A stretch of DNA of 64,000 nucleotides from Adiantum capillus-veneris (lineage: Eukaryota; Streptophyta; Polypodiopsida; Polypodiales; Pteridaceae). Every line of letters starts with the position of its first letter. The first letter of the stretch is position 1. Under the pieces are notes generated by a model, which was not told the DNA's origin, ran no database searches, and saw only the letters and a program-made list of their open reading frames with translations. The stretch covers positions 93,439,342 to 93,503,341 of the forward strand of contig CM043953.1 of the NCBI GenBank assembly GCA_014529385.2, written 5' to 3'. Below are positions 24,736-37,800 of the stretch, piece after piece. The position numbers and the translations under genes were made by a program.

Positions 24736-26694
24736 CAAAAGAAAATATACACAACCAAAAGGAATTAGAGTTATCCAATTTTCTCAAGGGGTTTCAAGAT
24801 GTCTTTATTGACGACATCCCTTGTGAGTTACCTCCTAAACGAGTCAATGATGACCATGCAATTGAACTTCTTCCAGGAAGTTCACCGCCTAACAAACCTC
24901 CTTATAGAGTTTCTCAAGCTGAACAAGAGGAGATTATGCAGCAAGTGCATGAGTTAGTTGAGAAGGGCATGGTTAGGCCTAGCTCATCTCCATTTTTTTC
25001 TCCTGTGCTATTAGTGCAAAAGAAAGATGGCACATATCGTATGTGTGTCGACTATAGAGCACTAAATAGGATCACTATCAAGAATAGGTTTCTCGTTCCA
25101 TGGGTAGAAGAACTATTTGATAAGCTACAAGGGTCCACCTACTTCAGTAGGATGACCTAAAAAGTGGCTATCATCAAATAAGGACAGTTGATCAAGACAT
25201 TGTAAAGACCGCATTTCACACTATGTTTGGTCTTTACGAATACATTGTCATGCCTTTTGGCTTGCCCAATGAACCGACCACATTCAACCGCTTGATGGAG
25301 GAGCTATTCAGGCCTCACCAAACCTTTATTGGAGTGTTCTTTGATGATATCATCATCTAATCTAATTCATTAGACGAACACAAGCAACACCTCCAAGTAA
25401 TATTTCAAGTTTTAAGAGAGAATAAACTTTATGTTAATCAAAAGAAAAGTGATTTTTTCTTACAAGAGATTCAGTATTTAGGTCACATTATCTCTCAAGA
25501 TGGCATCCAAATGGATACATCAAAGTTAGAGGTAATAAAAGGATGGCCTAAACCAAGGAATCTTCATGAATTAAGAAGCTTTATAGGTATGTGTGCATAC
25601 TATAGACGCTTCATAGAAAAGTTCTCACTAATAGCAGGACCATTACATGACCTAACAAAGAAAAATGTTAGGTACACATGGTCTACCAAGGAGAACAATG
25701 CTTTTGAAAAGCTTATCTCTCAACCTGTGCTTACACTACCGGATCTCTCAAAGCCATTTGAGGTCCAATGTGATGCTTGTGGTGATTGCCTTGGAGCTGT
25801 TTTAATCCAAGAAGGGCACGCCATAGGCTATGAAAGTTGAAGGCTCAACCTTGTTGAGAAAGCTCTAGGCATGTATGAAAAAGAACTCCTCGCAGTTCTA
25901 CATGCCTTAGACTCATGGAAGCACTATTTATTGGGGACTCCTTTCATTCTGCAAACGGATCACCAAAGTCTTAAGTACTTCATGACGTAGACCAAGCTCT
26001 CCGACAAACAAATGAGGTGAGCAAACTTAGTCTCACAATTTCATTTTCATATTGCTCACATTGCTAGCAAGCATAATCAAGTAGCCGGTGCACTCTTAAG
26101 ATGGCCGAGAGTGAATGCGGTTTCCATAGCAACTCACAATGATCTATCTTCTATGATAGATGAGTATGCTGTTGATCCCAATTTTAGAGATGTGATTTCA
26201 GCCCTTGCACTAGGGAAGAAAGAGGAACCATTTACTTTACAAGATGGTTATCTTCTCTATGGTAATAGACTATATGTTACTAACTCACTCCGTGAGAAAG
26301 TAATGTATGAATCTCATGCTCCCCCTTATGGGGGCATAGAGGGATTCAGTCTACCCTAAAGGGGATCAAAACCTATTTCTATTGGCCTACCATGAAAGCA
26401 AACATACAAGAGTATGTTTCTAAATGTGTGGTATGCCAAAAGACGAAGTTTGATAGAGGGAAGCATCCTGGATTGCTTCAACCTTTTCCAATCCCTAATT
26501 CACCATGGGAGAGCATATCCATGGATTTTATCTTTGTATTTCCTAAGTCTATCCATGGGAATATGGGAAGATGGACGATAGTAGACAGGTTCAATAAACA
26601 AGCTCATTTTATACCTGTCAAAAAGACTATCAAAGCCCATCAAATGGCAACCCTCTTCATATCACAAATCTTCAAGTACCATGCAAAGAGGTAA
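24736..26694 (+). pseudogene. pol: Pol remnant: RT, RNase H and N-terminal half of integrase
   Basis: RT carries KKDGTYRMCVDYRALN near 25020-25070, then VMPFGLPNEPTTFN and FFDDII near 25341 (Phe in place of Tyr in the YxDD box). There are stops at 25158-25160 and 25358-25360, among others. RNase H follows with VQCDACGDCLGAVL near 25767-25806. Integrase shows the CxxC finger (VSKCVVCQKTKFDRG) and the first catalytic block WESISMDFI near 26505-26530, then stops at FKYHAKR against the LTR. The second Asp and the Glu of the integrase triad are missing, so the element could not integrate by its own proteins. Confidence 0.85.
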
Positions 26695-27070
26695 TGTCAT
26701 AATAATTAATATCTAATTCTCCTAAATGATTTTATCATGTTAAACTGATCATTTAATATGGGGAAGTGCCAGGGAAAAAAAGCTAGAATATTGGTTAAGC
26801 TGGCAGACCGGCCACATTAGGGATCCAAAGGAAAGAAAATAGGGATCCAAAGGGGAGGCCATTTACAAAAGAGCTATGTGCAACAATGGGCTCCAAAGAC
26901 CTTAGGTTTTAGCCCATTAAGACTTCCAAAATGCTAAGGTTCCAAAATTCAAAGGTTGTGTCCAAAGGTCAAAAGCCTAGGGAAATTGGATGCTTTGTGT
27001 GTGTCCCAAAAGTCTTTCTCAAGCCCTACAAAGGAGGGGGCGAGCCCAAGAAGTAAGGGAGAGAGAGAAA

Positions 27071-27145
<75 letters not shown>

Positions 27146-28323
27146 GCTTCCTTTGTACACAAGGGGAAAGAGGGGCCCATGTTAGCTCCCTAGCCCATAT
27201 GCACACAAGGTGTACTCAAATCCTATTGGATGGCCTTGGAGGTGGACCAATGAGAATTAGGCTAGAGTAAGTCTAGTTTAATCATTATAAAATCACTTAA
27301 TAAAAGAACCAATAGGAATTAAGCTCTCTAGAAGACTATTGGATAGTCTCCCAAGGGGTCCAATGAGCATTCAACAGCCCAATGGCTTGCTTGATTCCTA
27401 TTGGCCATGAGACAAAGGGGTCCAATGAGAGTTTATTTTTATTAATTAATAAGAAAAATCTCTCACAAAAGGGAAATGGGTACACATGTCAAAAGACTAT
27501 CAGTTATGCTCCTAATTTCCATTGGCTAGACCTGGGGAGGTCGAATAGGGCTGTAGCATGAGCAATTAGCAAGGGGGGTCGACCAAGCGAGAGAGGGGGG
27601 GATGATTTTCTCAAGTCATTATTCACTTACACACTCACACAATCAATGTGTGAAGCAATAAGACTCTCTCTCCCTCCTTCTCAAGCTTTAATGGAAAGCT
27701 TACCACCTACTCCAAGCTTGTGAGAAGGGAGGCCTACACCAACAACTCTTGGCTTTGTGATGCAAATCCAACCAAGAGCCAAGATTCAATGCATGCTCAT
27801 CTCCTCTACCATGCTAATTATTAAGCTAAGCTATGCTAATATGAGTGATTATGTGAGGAGATGTATATCTTTCTCGTAAGAATACTCCTTCCTCTCAATC
27901 TACTCTCATACCCCGCTAGCTCTCATTATCTTCGAAGATCTGTGAGGTGTTGGGTTTGAGACCGTGAGGGAATTGATGTTGTGTTTGATAAGTGTTGTGC
28001 TTAGAGCTTGAAGTTTCCATCTTCATTGCACGAGCTAGTATTCAAGGAACACAAAGAAGTGTATTGTAAAATGTCTCTCTTGATGGGAGAAACCATAATA
28101 CAAAGCCTTTTGGAGGGGGGACCGGATCCATGAAAATCTCGTCCTCAACTGTTGTCAATTGCTTAATTTCTCTCTCTTTTGAAGTATTGTTCATGCTATC
28201 TAACTAGGTTTTATGCTTTTTGTTGCTCTCTCCACCCAAGCACTGTTGTTATTCTTATGAAATGCTCCCTATGTTCATGCTATTTTCTGCTACACACAAG
28301 TTACTAGACCATTAGATGTTACA
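26695..28323 (+). repeat. 3' LTR of the decayed Ty3/gypsy element
   Basis: Begins TGTCATAATAATT and ends AGATGTTACA. It contains a (CA)36 tract at 27073-27144 where the 5' LTR has only about eight units. Confidence 0.88.
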
Positions 28324-28342
28324 CACACACACACACACAAAG

Positions 28343-28420
<78 letters not shown>
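28324..28420. repeat. (AC)n and (GA)n microsatellite
   Basis: AC repeats run on from the LTR end to 28338. A GA tract of about 37 units fills 28346-28420. With the AG tract at 20627-20652 this suggests the element inserted into microsatellite DNA. Confidence 0.9.
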
Positions 28421-28423
<3 letters not shown>

Positions 28424-29543
28424 GCTCCATAAGAGAGCGTCGTAAGAAGCCTCCATAAGGGTGAGTGACCAGAGAGACAAAGGAAGGAATATTTTTGGAA
28501 TCTGTTCACCCAATTCCAAAAAGCGCTTGCCTCAAAATTTCCCCGTCAACATTGGAGGAGATGTGGCAAAGGAAGGGCACATTCCCTACAATATTATTAT
28601 AAATGTGGAGAATGGTGCCAACTCCACACTATATGTATCTATGGTTTTTCTTTTTCTTTTTAATTGGCACAAGCATCCCAATGCACAAAATGCATCCTCT
28701 TCCATCTTTTAAATTTATATTTGGAATTTTTCTCCTTTACACATCCGTTAATAGCAAATTTCATTTGTCTTGCGAGGTCGTGGAGCTTTTGGTAAATGCT
28801 TCGAGGAGAGATGCTATGAAGCCTCCATAATAAGAGATGATATGAGCTGAAAGGTACAACATTGCTCCACTTGTTTTATTCACACCATTTTTAGAGTGAA
28901 TCAATAAAAGGTCTAGGCTATTTTCAGCGATTGTATCTCTCCAAATTCAGTCACGGACTCTTTCATATTGAAGGTGATGCTTACATCCTGAAGCATGTGC
29001 CATTACGCAAGACGTTGAAGTTCATGATGTGATTCTTAGCCTAACATTTGTTTCTTTTGGTCCTAAGCAGGACACAATAGGTGGCAAGCATGCACCAAGG
29101 ATTAAACTTACCCTTTCCATGAGGGATGTGTACCAAACGACAAGGCAAGATCGTCTACTAATGATGAAAATATCTTTGGATGAGGAGGGTGAACATGGCC
29201 CTTGTAGGTGACCTTTAAAGAGAATGAGTTCACGTGAGAGATGGATTTGAAGTCATCCTATGAGACAAATCACGTGTATCACGGTGTGTGTCCTCTTTCT
29301 ATCATCTAGGAGTGTCTCTTCTAAGATCCATTGTAGTATTAAAATTGTCTCCAGCATACTTGAGACTCTCAATCCTTGAGTTGTAACTATTTCCCACTCT
29401 CAAACTATTCTTGTAGTATCCATGAGTGCCATGTGTGAATTGGGAGGAAGAAGCACCCAAACTAACGCTCGTCTCTGGACTCCATAATGTGTAATAGAGT
29501 AGACAAGTCTACAAGACATCAATGTATAAACCATGCATTGACT
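28421..29543. other. Host sequence without an intact gene, left flank of the minus-strand Ty3/gypsy element
   Basis: It holds one segment (28641-28845) similar to 45165-45353 at the end of the PPR pseudogene, and a 60-codon ORF at 29029-29211 without a recognisable domain. After removal of the retrotransposon this region joins the PPR remnant at 43478, so it may be an older part of the same gene neighbourhood. Confidence 0.4.
28641..28845 (+). repeat. Dispersed repeat copy 1 (partner at 45165-45353)
   Basis: It shares a T-rich lead, a stretch reading caatgcacaaaatgcat, and a later cgaggtcgtggagcttttgg-like block with 45165-45353, in the same order and orientation. The copies are clearly diverged. 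It may be the 3' part of a duplicated PPR-type gene. Confidence 0.6.
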
Positions 29544-29548
29544 TGAGT

Positions 29549-30037
29549 TGGAATGAGAGCTGGTCTCTTCAGATAGCTATTCCAGTGTTAGATTTCATAG
29601 CTACAGATTCTCTAGGCGGTTTAGTTAGTGAGGATTGGAATTAAGTACCAGACTGAAATAGAGAACTAAACTAGAATAATGTACTAAAATGGAAGAAAAA
29701 CTGGAAGACTGGGAATGGTATTATAGATTCAAATCAGTAGTACAAAGATAATCTGTACAATGTACAACATGCTTAAGCTCAGATGAAGTCTCAGGATTGA
29801 TTACAGGAGTAAGTGATAACAGAGTTGAAAGACAAAAGCTTATGAAGCTAAAAGTCTAGGAGCAAGAGCCCGTAAGCCAAAAGTCCAAGAAGCCCCGGAG
29901 ACATTGTAGCAGCTCCTATTTATAGGCTTACAGAGTTACTGCAGTAACTGCTATAATTACTGCTAGTGTAGTTGTTCCCATTGGTCGGCCTTCCAAGGAA
30001 CAGTTCTTGTCTACTGGGATTGTCCTTGCCTTCTACA
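29549..30037 (-). repeat. 3' LTR (minus strand) of the Ty3/gypsy element
   Basis: Plus-strand ends are TGGAATGAGAGC and GCCTTCTACA. It matches 42986-43477 with scattered substitutions. The polypurine tract abuts it at 30038. Confidence 0.9.
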
Positions 30038-30053
30038 TCCTTCCCTCCTTTCT
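30038..30053 (-). other. Polypurine tract
   Basis: The minus strand reads AAAGGAGGGAAGGA directly before the 3' LTR, which fixes the orientation of the element. Confidence 0.8.
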
Positions 30054-30324
30054 TGAGTTTTGGTATGAACCAAAATTTCCTTCTTACTGGAAAAAAAATC
30101 CATCGCCTGATTCGGATTTTTTGTTGAGAAAACCAGTCTAGTTTTCTCAGTTGGCCGATGTTCCTCATGATAGTACTCTTTTGATATTTCCATCTTTATA
30201 CCGTACTTCATGCTTGTTGAGTGCTTGACACCCATATAGTTGTAATTCCAAGAGTAGCCACCCAAGGAGATTCCAGTGCCTACTAGATATCTGGGAAAAC
30301 CCACCGTCTGATTCTAAGATGGAA

Positions 30325-31056
30325 CTACCTAGTATCCTTCCACTGAACCCGCTTCCTCTTGCACTTCTTCTTCTTTGGTGCCTCAGAAGTCCCAGTGCTA
30401 GCATTGTCCTTCGGAATAAATCTATAATAAATGGCCTCCTGCTCAAGCTGATCCCGCCTTTCTTGTTGTAAGACGTTGTGAAATAAAATTTGGCATAGAT
30501 TAATTTTGGCTTTATCATCTATCCTTTTTGCTAGCAGCATTGCAAACTGTTTCTCAGACACATATGTCGGATTGTTTTTTAGATTGACAGATTCTGCAAT
30601 AAACCTGTAGGCTGAGGGAACATCCAATCCAGTTACTGGAATCCCTTGCCCACCAGTCTTCCTTTTCTTTCTAGCTTCTACATCTTCCTTAAGAACCAGA
30701 TTGATCTGGTCTGTAGATGCTGTGCTGGACTTTTTCTCATTGGGCAATCTAAAGTCATAAGAAATATCTGCATGTGTCACTACTATTTTAATTCCATTAA
30801 CAGTGGCACTACCTTCATCAGCATCAAAATAATTGAGGACCCATTTAATAATGGCTGCATCGAAATCAAACTTCGTAGCCTGTACTGCCACATTTAGATC
30901 CCATAATTGCAGCAATGATTCTACATGCTCATTAAACAAATATCTGTGTATCTTGCTGTATAGAATGAGTGGTAGGGAGGCCTGAATAGAAGTAATGACT
31001 ACTCCCATCTCAGCCATTATGTCTTGCACCTTCTCTGACATTTTCTTGGGACCCAT
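30325..31056 (-). CDS. Extra 3' ORF of the Ty3/gypsy element, function unknown
   Basis: It has 243 codons without interruption, opening at ATG 31056 (MGPKKMSEKVQD), between integrase and the polypurine tract. Seen in the protein: a mixed alpha/beta body with KWVLNYFDADEGSATVNGIKIVVTHADISYDFRLPNE split around residues 78-112, a Lys/Arg patch (ARKKRKTGGQG, around residue 140), and a strongly basic C-terminus (KKKKCKRKRVQWKD) that could act as a nuclear localisation or nucleic-acid binding signal. No signal peptide or membrane segment is visible, so it does not look like an envelope protein. The body faintly resembles domains annotated as putative plant transposon protein. I hold that loosely. 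It stays open while gag and pol around it are broken. Confidence 0.6.
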   Translation of the reverse strand: MGPKKMSEKVQDIMAEMGVVITSIQASLPLILYSKIHRYLFNEHVESLLQLWDLNVAVQATKFDFDAAIIKWVLNYFDADEGSATVNGIKIVVTHADISYDFRLPNEKKSSTASTDQINLVLKEDVEARKKRKTGGQGIPVTGLDVPSAYRFIAESVNLKNNPTYVSEKQFAMLLAKRIDDKAKINLCQILFHNVLQQERRDQLEQEAIYYRFIPKDNASTGTSEAPKKKKCKRKRVQWKDTR

Positions 31057-34010
31057 ACATTATGATGACTACGAATCTGTAGAGGAAGAACACTAACTTG
31101 TGTATCTTAACCCGCAGCGAGGTGTATCAGGTAGTGTCAGATAGGGACAAGCAAAAGCTATCGACGAGGAGGTTTCAGGTTGGAGCAAAGAGTTCTTGGA
31201 GCTTGGCGATGGCAAGTGCGTAACAACGGGTAGTTGTCACACATGAGACTTGTGAGGAAGAGTGTCCACACGCTTCACTGTTATACGTGTACGTGTCATA
31301 AAAGCTCCACTACTTACCCTTCCTAGAGTTATGTGCGCCAGTGGCAATGTGGCACACATGCATTGAACATCCTTAATGATTAACATATTTATTCTAGTTG
31401 GCCCTTTTCCCCATATAAGCTGGTACTGATTTTGAAACTCCACTGGCTCTGTTACTGGCACTGGTTTGTCATACTGAGACTTTACTGTTTCTGATACTGG
31501 GTCGACATGGAAAAGATTTAGAAGAATCGGTTCTGACAATCCCTAGTCATCAGTTTGTGGAATACCAATATCATCACCTATGGAGGTCTCCTTGTTAGAA
31601 TAATATAACTTGATCTTGGCCCCATTATAAACACTGGCAGCACTAATATAGATAAGTCTTTCAGCCTCATTGTGCCATTTGAAAATACCCAATCAAATTC
31701 TAATGGACCAGCCCAAGCTATCTTCAAATTTGGTTTCTTAGGGCCAATTTGGATTGGTATAGCAAAACTAAGTCACCCTTCTGAAACTCCTTAACCTTTA
31801 TCCTTCTATCATGCCAGTGCTTTCTACGTTGCTAAACAATCTCGTGTTCCAGCATGGCTCTTTGTTGTAACTCATCCAGCTGCAATAATTCCTCCAGTCT
31901 TTGTTTGAGATTATGATTAAAATCTAATCCATATTCAACTGCCATTCTGAGATTGGGAATTACAAATTCAATAGGCACTACAAATTCAGTACCATGCACC
32001 ATTCTGAAAGGTGTCATTCCAGTGGTGACTTTATAAGCTGTTTTGTAGGCCCATATAGCAGTCTGAGCTTGTTATCCCACTAGTGTGGCTACTTTTGAAC
32101 AATCGTGGTCAAAATATTCGTGATGGTTTTATTAATGCTCTCTGCTTGACCATTGCACCTGGGATAATACGGGGTCGATTTCCTGTGCTTAACTGAGAGC
32201 ATCTCCATCAGAATTTCCATTGTGTCAGTAATAAGTCCCTTGATCAGACACAATTTCAATGGGGCATTCATAGTGGCAGATAATGTTTTCAAATAAAAAA
32301 AATAGCAATGGACTTGGCAGTATTATCTGGAAGAGCCTTAGCCTCTACCCATTGAGTGACATAACAGGTAGCCATCAAGATGTACCAGTTCTTCCTTGGA
32401 GTGACCTTCTTGAATGGTCCCATGAAGTCCAGACCCCATTTCATGAATACTCCCAATGGCTGTATTGGAGTGAGTGGAGTCATATCAACTGTTGTTGGTC
32501 TACCCATTCTTTAACATATATCACAAGTCTTGCAAAAATTTTGGACATCCGCTATCAGGCTTTTCCACCATAATCCGACTTGCAGAATCTTCCTATAAGT
32601 AAAATTAGTGGAGAAGTGTCCTCTAGAATCCCCATTGTGTGCTTCAAAGATAACTTGCATCCTCCCTTCCATTGGCACACACCTTTGAAGAACACCATCT
32701 ATGCCCAATCTATAGAGAAATCATCCTATTATGGTGAACTTCAGACTCTTAATGATCAGAGCTTTCTTCTAATTATGAGTCCAATTGTTTGGGAATCCTC
32801 CTCTTGAAAGGAGTTGATATACATCATACCATTTAGGGTCTGAATTCTCCTCAGATATCACCTAAAACAGCTCTGCATGTACTAGCTCATCCCTCAGGGA
32901 TATTTCAGAGTAGCCTTTAGTACTCCTGGAAAGAAAACAACACCACAATGAGATTTACCAGGCTTGTGGAATATGCGGAACTCGAACTCCATCAAGAACA
33001 TCATCCATCTGATTAATCTTCCTTGGATAATAACTTTGTTGATAAAAAATAGTAGTGCCTGATGATACACATAGAAATGAAATAATTTGCCCAGTAAGTA
33101 ATGCCAAAACTTGGTGGCGCTGAAACCCATTGCCAGAGCTTCTCTCTCCGTGGTAGTATATCCCTGCTCAGCTAGATTGAATCTTCGACTGGAAAAATAA
33201 ACTGGATAATCTGTCCTTCCATATGGTTGAGCTAGTATTGCCCCCATTTCCAACCTCGAAGCATCAACATGCACGTGGAATATAACATTCCAGTCTGGTT
33301 GTCGGAGTACCGGCTTACTGATAATGGCATTTTTAAGACATTGAAAGCTTTCTTCACATTCAGAAGTCCAGATGAACTTACTGGTTTTCTTGGTAAGCTC
33401 ATATAGAGGTAATACCTTTGTAGCAAACATGTGAATAAATCTTTTGTAAAAAATTATATACCCCAAGAATGAACTCAATTCAAACGTTGTGCGGGGAGCC
33501 TTGGCCTGCTGGACACACTGGACTTTATCATTGGCCATCTCTATGCCTTTTTTGGACACTATATGCCCCAATAATTGTCCCTTCTAGAACAGAAAGACAG
33601 ACTTGAATGGATTCAAGCATATCCTCTTCTCCTTACACTGCTGAAAAACCATTTCAAAAAACAGTAGAGAATACAATGAAGTCATCCATAAATATAGCTA
33701 GAAATTTGTGCAAGAATTTGCTGAATATCTCCATCATGCAATGCTAGAATGTTGTTGGAGCATTGCAGAGACCAAATAGCATGACTAAATACATGAATGC
33801 ATCCCATTCAGTAATAATAGTGGTTTTTCTCCTATCTTTAAGAGCAATATTTAATTGGTTGTAACCACTGTAGCCATCCATAAAACTATACATATCATGG
33901 CTTGCAATCTCATCAAGAAGCATATCGGTGAAGGGTAATGGAAAGGGATCTTTGATAGTTTAAGCATTCAATTTTCGGTAGTCCACATAGACTCTAAGTT
34001 TCCCATTCTT
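31057..34010 (-). pseudogene. pol: Pol remnant, distal part: RT, RNase H, integrase and tail
   Basis: Read on the minus strand. The RT fingers/palm start at KKNGKLRV near 34005 and reach the polymerase box FMDDFIVYS near 33690. A better block at 33571-32894 includes MGHIVSKKGIEM, an RNase H start HVHVDASRLEMGAIL, and TTTEREALAM. Integrase zinc finger ...CKTCDIC lies at 32708-32511, first catalytic block WGLDFMGP near 32440, and second block with TPYYPRCNGQAESINK near 32150-32180. TPFRMVHGTEFVVPIEF follows at 32017-31980. A further ORF tail runs to about 31240. In-frame stops and shifts separate these pieces. Homology resumes past the copia insertion at 39562. Confidence 0.82.
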
Positions 34011-34015
34011 CTTCA

Positions 34016-34783
34016 TGTTAGGAAATAAGACGTAGCTAAATAGATAATTGAGTAGATTACTTAATGGAGAGAGACAGATTTATATACACGAGATTATAGA
34101 GTAGAGAGAGAGAGAGAGAGAGAGAGAGTACACACGATATACGTGGTTCACCCAATGTGGGCTACGTCCACGGGAAAGCAGCCACTCAATGGCTTTAGTA
34201 CTTCAAAACAAGAAGTAGTTTACAAAGGGATTATACCCTTAATGGAGCTCCCGCCTTGCTTCACTCTCACCACCTCACACTCACCTTGTTGCATCAACTT
34301 CACACTATGAAATGTGTGTAGAAATGGCCTCCTTTTATAGGCCAAAAGGGCTGCCCTCTCTTATGAGAGACAGCCATGTGTAGCCGCCCTTGTGCGAATA
34401 AGTCCAAATCGTCGCGACCCTCCAATCCACCCATGTGTGGCCGCCCTTGAGAAGACAAGTCCGCTTTTGAATTCGGCCACCGGCCACCGGCCATTGACTT
34501 CCGACCACCAGCCATTGACTACCGGCCACCGGCCATCCGACCGGTTGTTTTCCGACCACTTTTCGGCCGCCGTCCGGCCATAGTATTCCGGCGAAAAACA
34601 ATATTCCGGCGAAAAAAAGTCTCGGCGGCCTCCGTCCCCGAGGCCTTCAAAGTTGCCCCTGATTCTTGTCCGTGAAAATTTTGGTTTCCGGTGAGTGATT
34701 TTCCTTCACGCACAATGGCTTCTCTTCATAATGGGGGCCTTACAAATGTGCGCTTTTACCACAAAAAATTACAAGGGTAAATC
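34016..34783 (-). repeat. 3' LTR (minus strand) of the copia element
   Basis: It matches 38782-39539 and contains an AG tract at 34103-34128 and GC-rich ccggccaccggccat-type short repeats near 34470-34560. It lacks the last 17 bp (plus strand) present in the other LTR, so the LTR start next to the purine-rich tract (minus strand CTCCAAGTGGGA) seems deleted. Confidence 0.85.
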
Positions 34784-34838
34784 CCACTTGGAGACTGATC
34801 TCCAAACCAAACCTGTGACTGCTTTCCATTCTGGCTTC

Positions 34839-37800
34839 TTATCCTTGAATGCCGATTGAAGATGAGCAAAAGCTCAACTTCTCCTTGTTGACCACCTTTG
34901 TAAACATGTCTGCAGGATTTTCACTTGTATGCACCTTTCCTAGCTTTAGTTGTCCCTCTTCCAAAAGAGTGCGTATGAAGTGATATCTCACCTCAATGTG
35001 CTTTGTCCTTGAATGAAAGGCTGAGTTCTTCGCAAGATGGATAGCGCTTTGGCTATCACTGTACAAGACACAATTGTCTTGTTTGAATCCAAGCTCTTCT
35101 AAGAATCTGTGAAGCCACAGAATTTCTTTGCTTGCCTCCGTCATTGCTACATACTTTGCTTCCGTGGTAGAAAGTGAAACCACTTTCTGCAGCTTTGAAG
35201 CCCAGCTTACTGCTGTGCCTCCAACCGTGAACACATAGCCAGTAGTGCTCCTTCGAGTATCTTTGTCACCTGCCATATCTGCATCAGCATACCCTTCTAG
35301 AAAAATATCAGTTCCTCCAAAATACAAAGCATTTGTTGTTGTCCCTTTTAGATACCTAAGTATCCACTTCACAGCTTGCCAATGCTCTTTACCTGGGTTG
35401 TCCAGGAACCTACTCACAACTCCCACTGCATGTGCAATGTCTGGCCTTGTCCAGAACATAGCATACATTAGAGAACCTACCGCTGCAGCATATGGAACTT
35501 TAGACATATAGGCTATCTCCTCTTGTATCTTTGGACACATATCCTTCGTTAGTTTAAAATGACCAGCCAAAGGTGTAGAAACTGGTTTTGCATTTTGCAT
35601 TGCAAACCTTTCTAGTACCTTCTTGATGTAATCTTCATGAGATAGCTTTATTGTCTTCTTCGTCCTGTCCCTTGATATTTTCATACCAAGTATCCTCTTT
35701 GCAGCACCTAAATCTTTCATTGAAAAAGATTTGGACAGCTCCTCGTTTAGGTCTTTGATGTCCTGCATGTTAGCACTTGCAATCAACATGTCATCAACAT
35801 ACAACATTAGGATGATGAATTTCCCATCTCCCAAATTCTTGGTGTAGATGCAGTGATCCGAGTTGCATCTTGTGAATCCATGATCCAACATCCATCGATC
35901 AAACTTCAAGTACCATTTTCTTGATGCTTGCTTTAAACCATACAAGCTCTTCTTTAATCTGCAAACCATTTTCTCCTTACCTTTTACTTCATACCCCTTT
36001 GGTTGAAGCATGTAGATTTCCTCCTCTAAGTCACCGTGAGGGAATGCCGTATTTACATCCATTTGCTCGAGATTTAGATCATGAGCAGCCACAAGGCTTC
36101 AGACAAGCCTAATTGAGTTCATTTTTACAACAGGAGAAAATATTTCGTTGAAGTCAATACCTTTCTTTTGAGAAAAACCTTTTACCACAAGCCTAGACTT
36201 GTACCTTTTCTTCCCACCTTCTTCTTCCTTTAGCTTGTACACCCATTTGTTTTGAAGTGCCCGCTTACCTTTAGGCAACTCAACCAACTCCCATGTTTGG
36301 TTGCGATGTAGTGAGTCCATCTCCACTTGCATGCTCTTCGTCCATTCTTCTTTGGATTCATGTTGCATAGCTTCTTCATATGATTCCGGATCTCCAGAAT
36401 CTGAGATCAAGAGATGGTTGAAGGAAGGAACAAACCTTTCTGGAGGTCTACTTTCTCTTGTAGATCTTCGGGGAATAGGTTGAGGCTCCTCATTTGGTTG
36501 ACGTTGTTGCACATTGTCACCGTTTGCAGTACTTGAGTCTTCACCGTCCTCAAGCTCCATGTACTCATCACCTGTTTCTTTTGTTTGTTTTCTTTCCAAG
36601 TAATCTTTGTACATATTTTGTTCGTTAAAAATTACATCCCTACTCCTTAAGATTTTACCATCTTCAGGATTCCATAGGCGATACCCAAAGTCTCCTTCTC
36701 CATAGCCAATGAAGAAACACTTATTGGACTTTGCATCTAATTTTGATGTTAGGATTCTATCTATGTGCATGAAAGCCTCACACCCAAACACTTTGAGAAA
36801 TGCATAATTCACCGGTTTACCTGTCCATGCCTCTTCTGGAACTCCCCCCTCCAATGCCGTTGAGGGTGACCGATTGATTAAGTACACAGACGTACTTACA
36901 GCTTCTGCCCAAAGCTCAAGCGGTAGGCCTGCATGTAGCCGCATGCTTCGTGCTCGTTCCATGATTGTCCTGTTCATCCTTTCCGAAATCCCATTTTGTT
37001 GAGGTGTCCTTTGCCTCCGAATGCCATTGCTAGCACAAAAAAGCTTTCAAAATCTTGGCTGCAATATTCGCCTCCATTGTCAGATCTGAGGCATTTAACC
37101 TTTGTACCTATTTCATTCTCCACAAAGGCTTTCCACCTTTGAAATATGGAAAATACATCAGATTTATTCTTCATGACATAAACCCATGTTTTTCTAGTCG
37201 CATCGTCTATGAATGTTACATAGTACAATGAGCCACCAAGTGATGGTGTACTTGCAGGACCCCAAACATCAGAATGAACCAACTCAAGTTTTTTATTTTT
37301 TCTTTCATTTCCTGATTTTTGAAATTTTACCCTTTTTTGTTTACCATAAACACAATCTTCACAGAACTCTAAGTCCACTTCTTTCAAACCTGGTAGAAGT
37401 TTCTTTGTTTGAAGGATTTGCATTCCTTTGGCACTCATATGCCCAAGTCGGTAGTGCCACACCGCACTGTCAACTTCTGTAGTTGCTGCACAAGCTGAAG
37501 GTTGCGTGCTAACAGTACACAAGTAAAGTGTACCGACTTTTTCTTCCTTGGCAACCACCAAAGATCCCTTTGAGATCTTCCACCGTTTGTTTCCGAAGGC
37601 AATTTTGTGACCTTCATCGTCCAACTATTCTGTAGAGATCAAATTTTTGCGAAGAGAAGGAACATGCCTAACATCTTTAAGCTTCCATTCATTTCCGTTA
37701 GCAGTTTTGACAGAAACTGTACCTTTGCCGACAATCTCACAAGCTTCATCATCTCCCAAGTATACATACCCAAAATTACCTTTGGTGTAGTCTTGGAAAT

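Noticed and set aside
26956-27270. ORFs of Thr-His repeats in the LTR
   Set aside because: Translation of the (CA)n tract inside a 3' LTR.
28312-28519. Leu-Ser repeat ORFs on the minus strand
   Set aside because: Translation of the (GA)n tract after the LTR.
30325-31056. Extra ORF as an envelope gene
   Set aside because: No signal peptide, membrane segment or glycoprotein-like features are visible; position alone does not justify the name.
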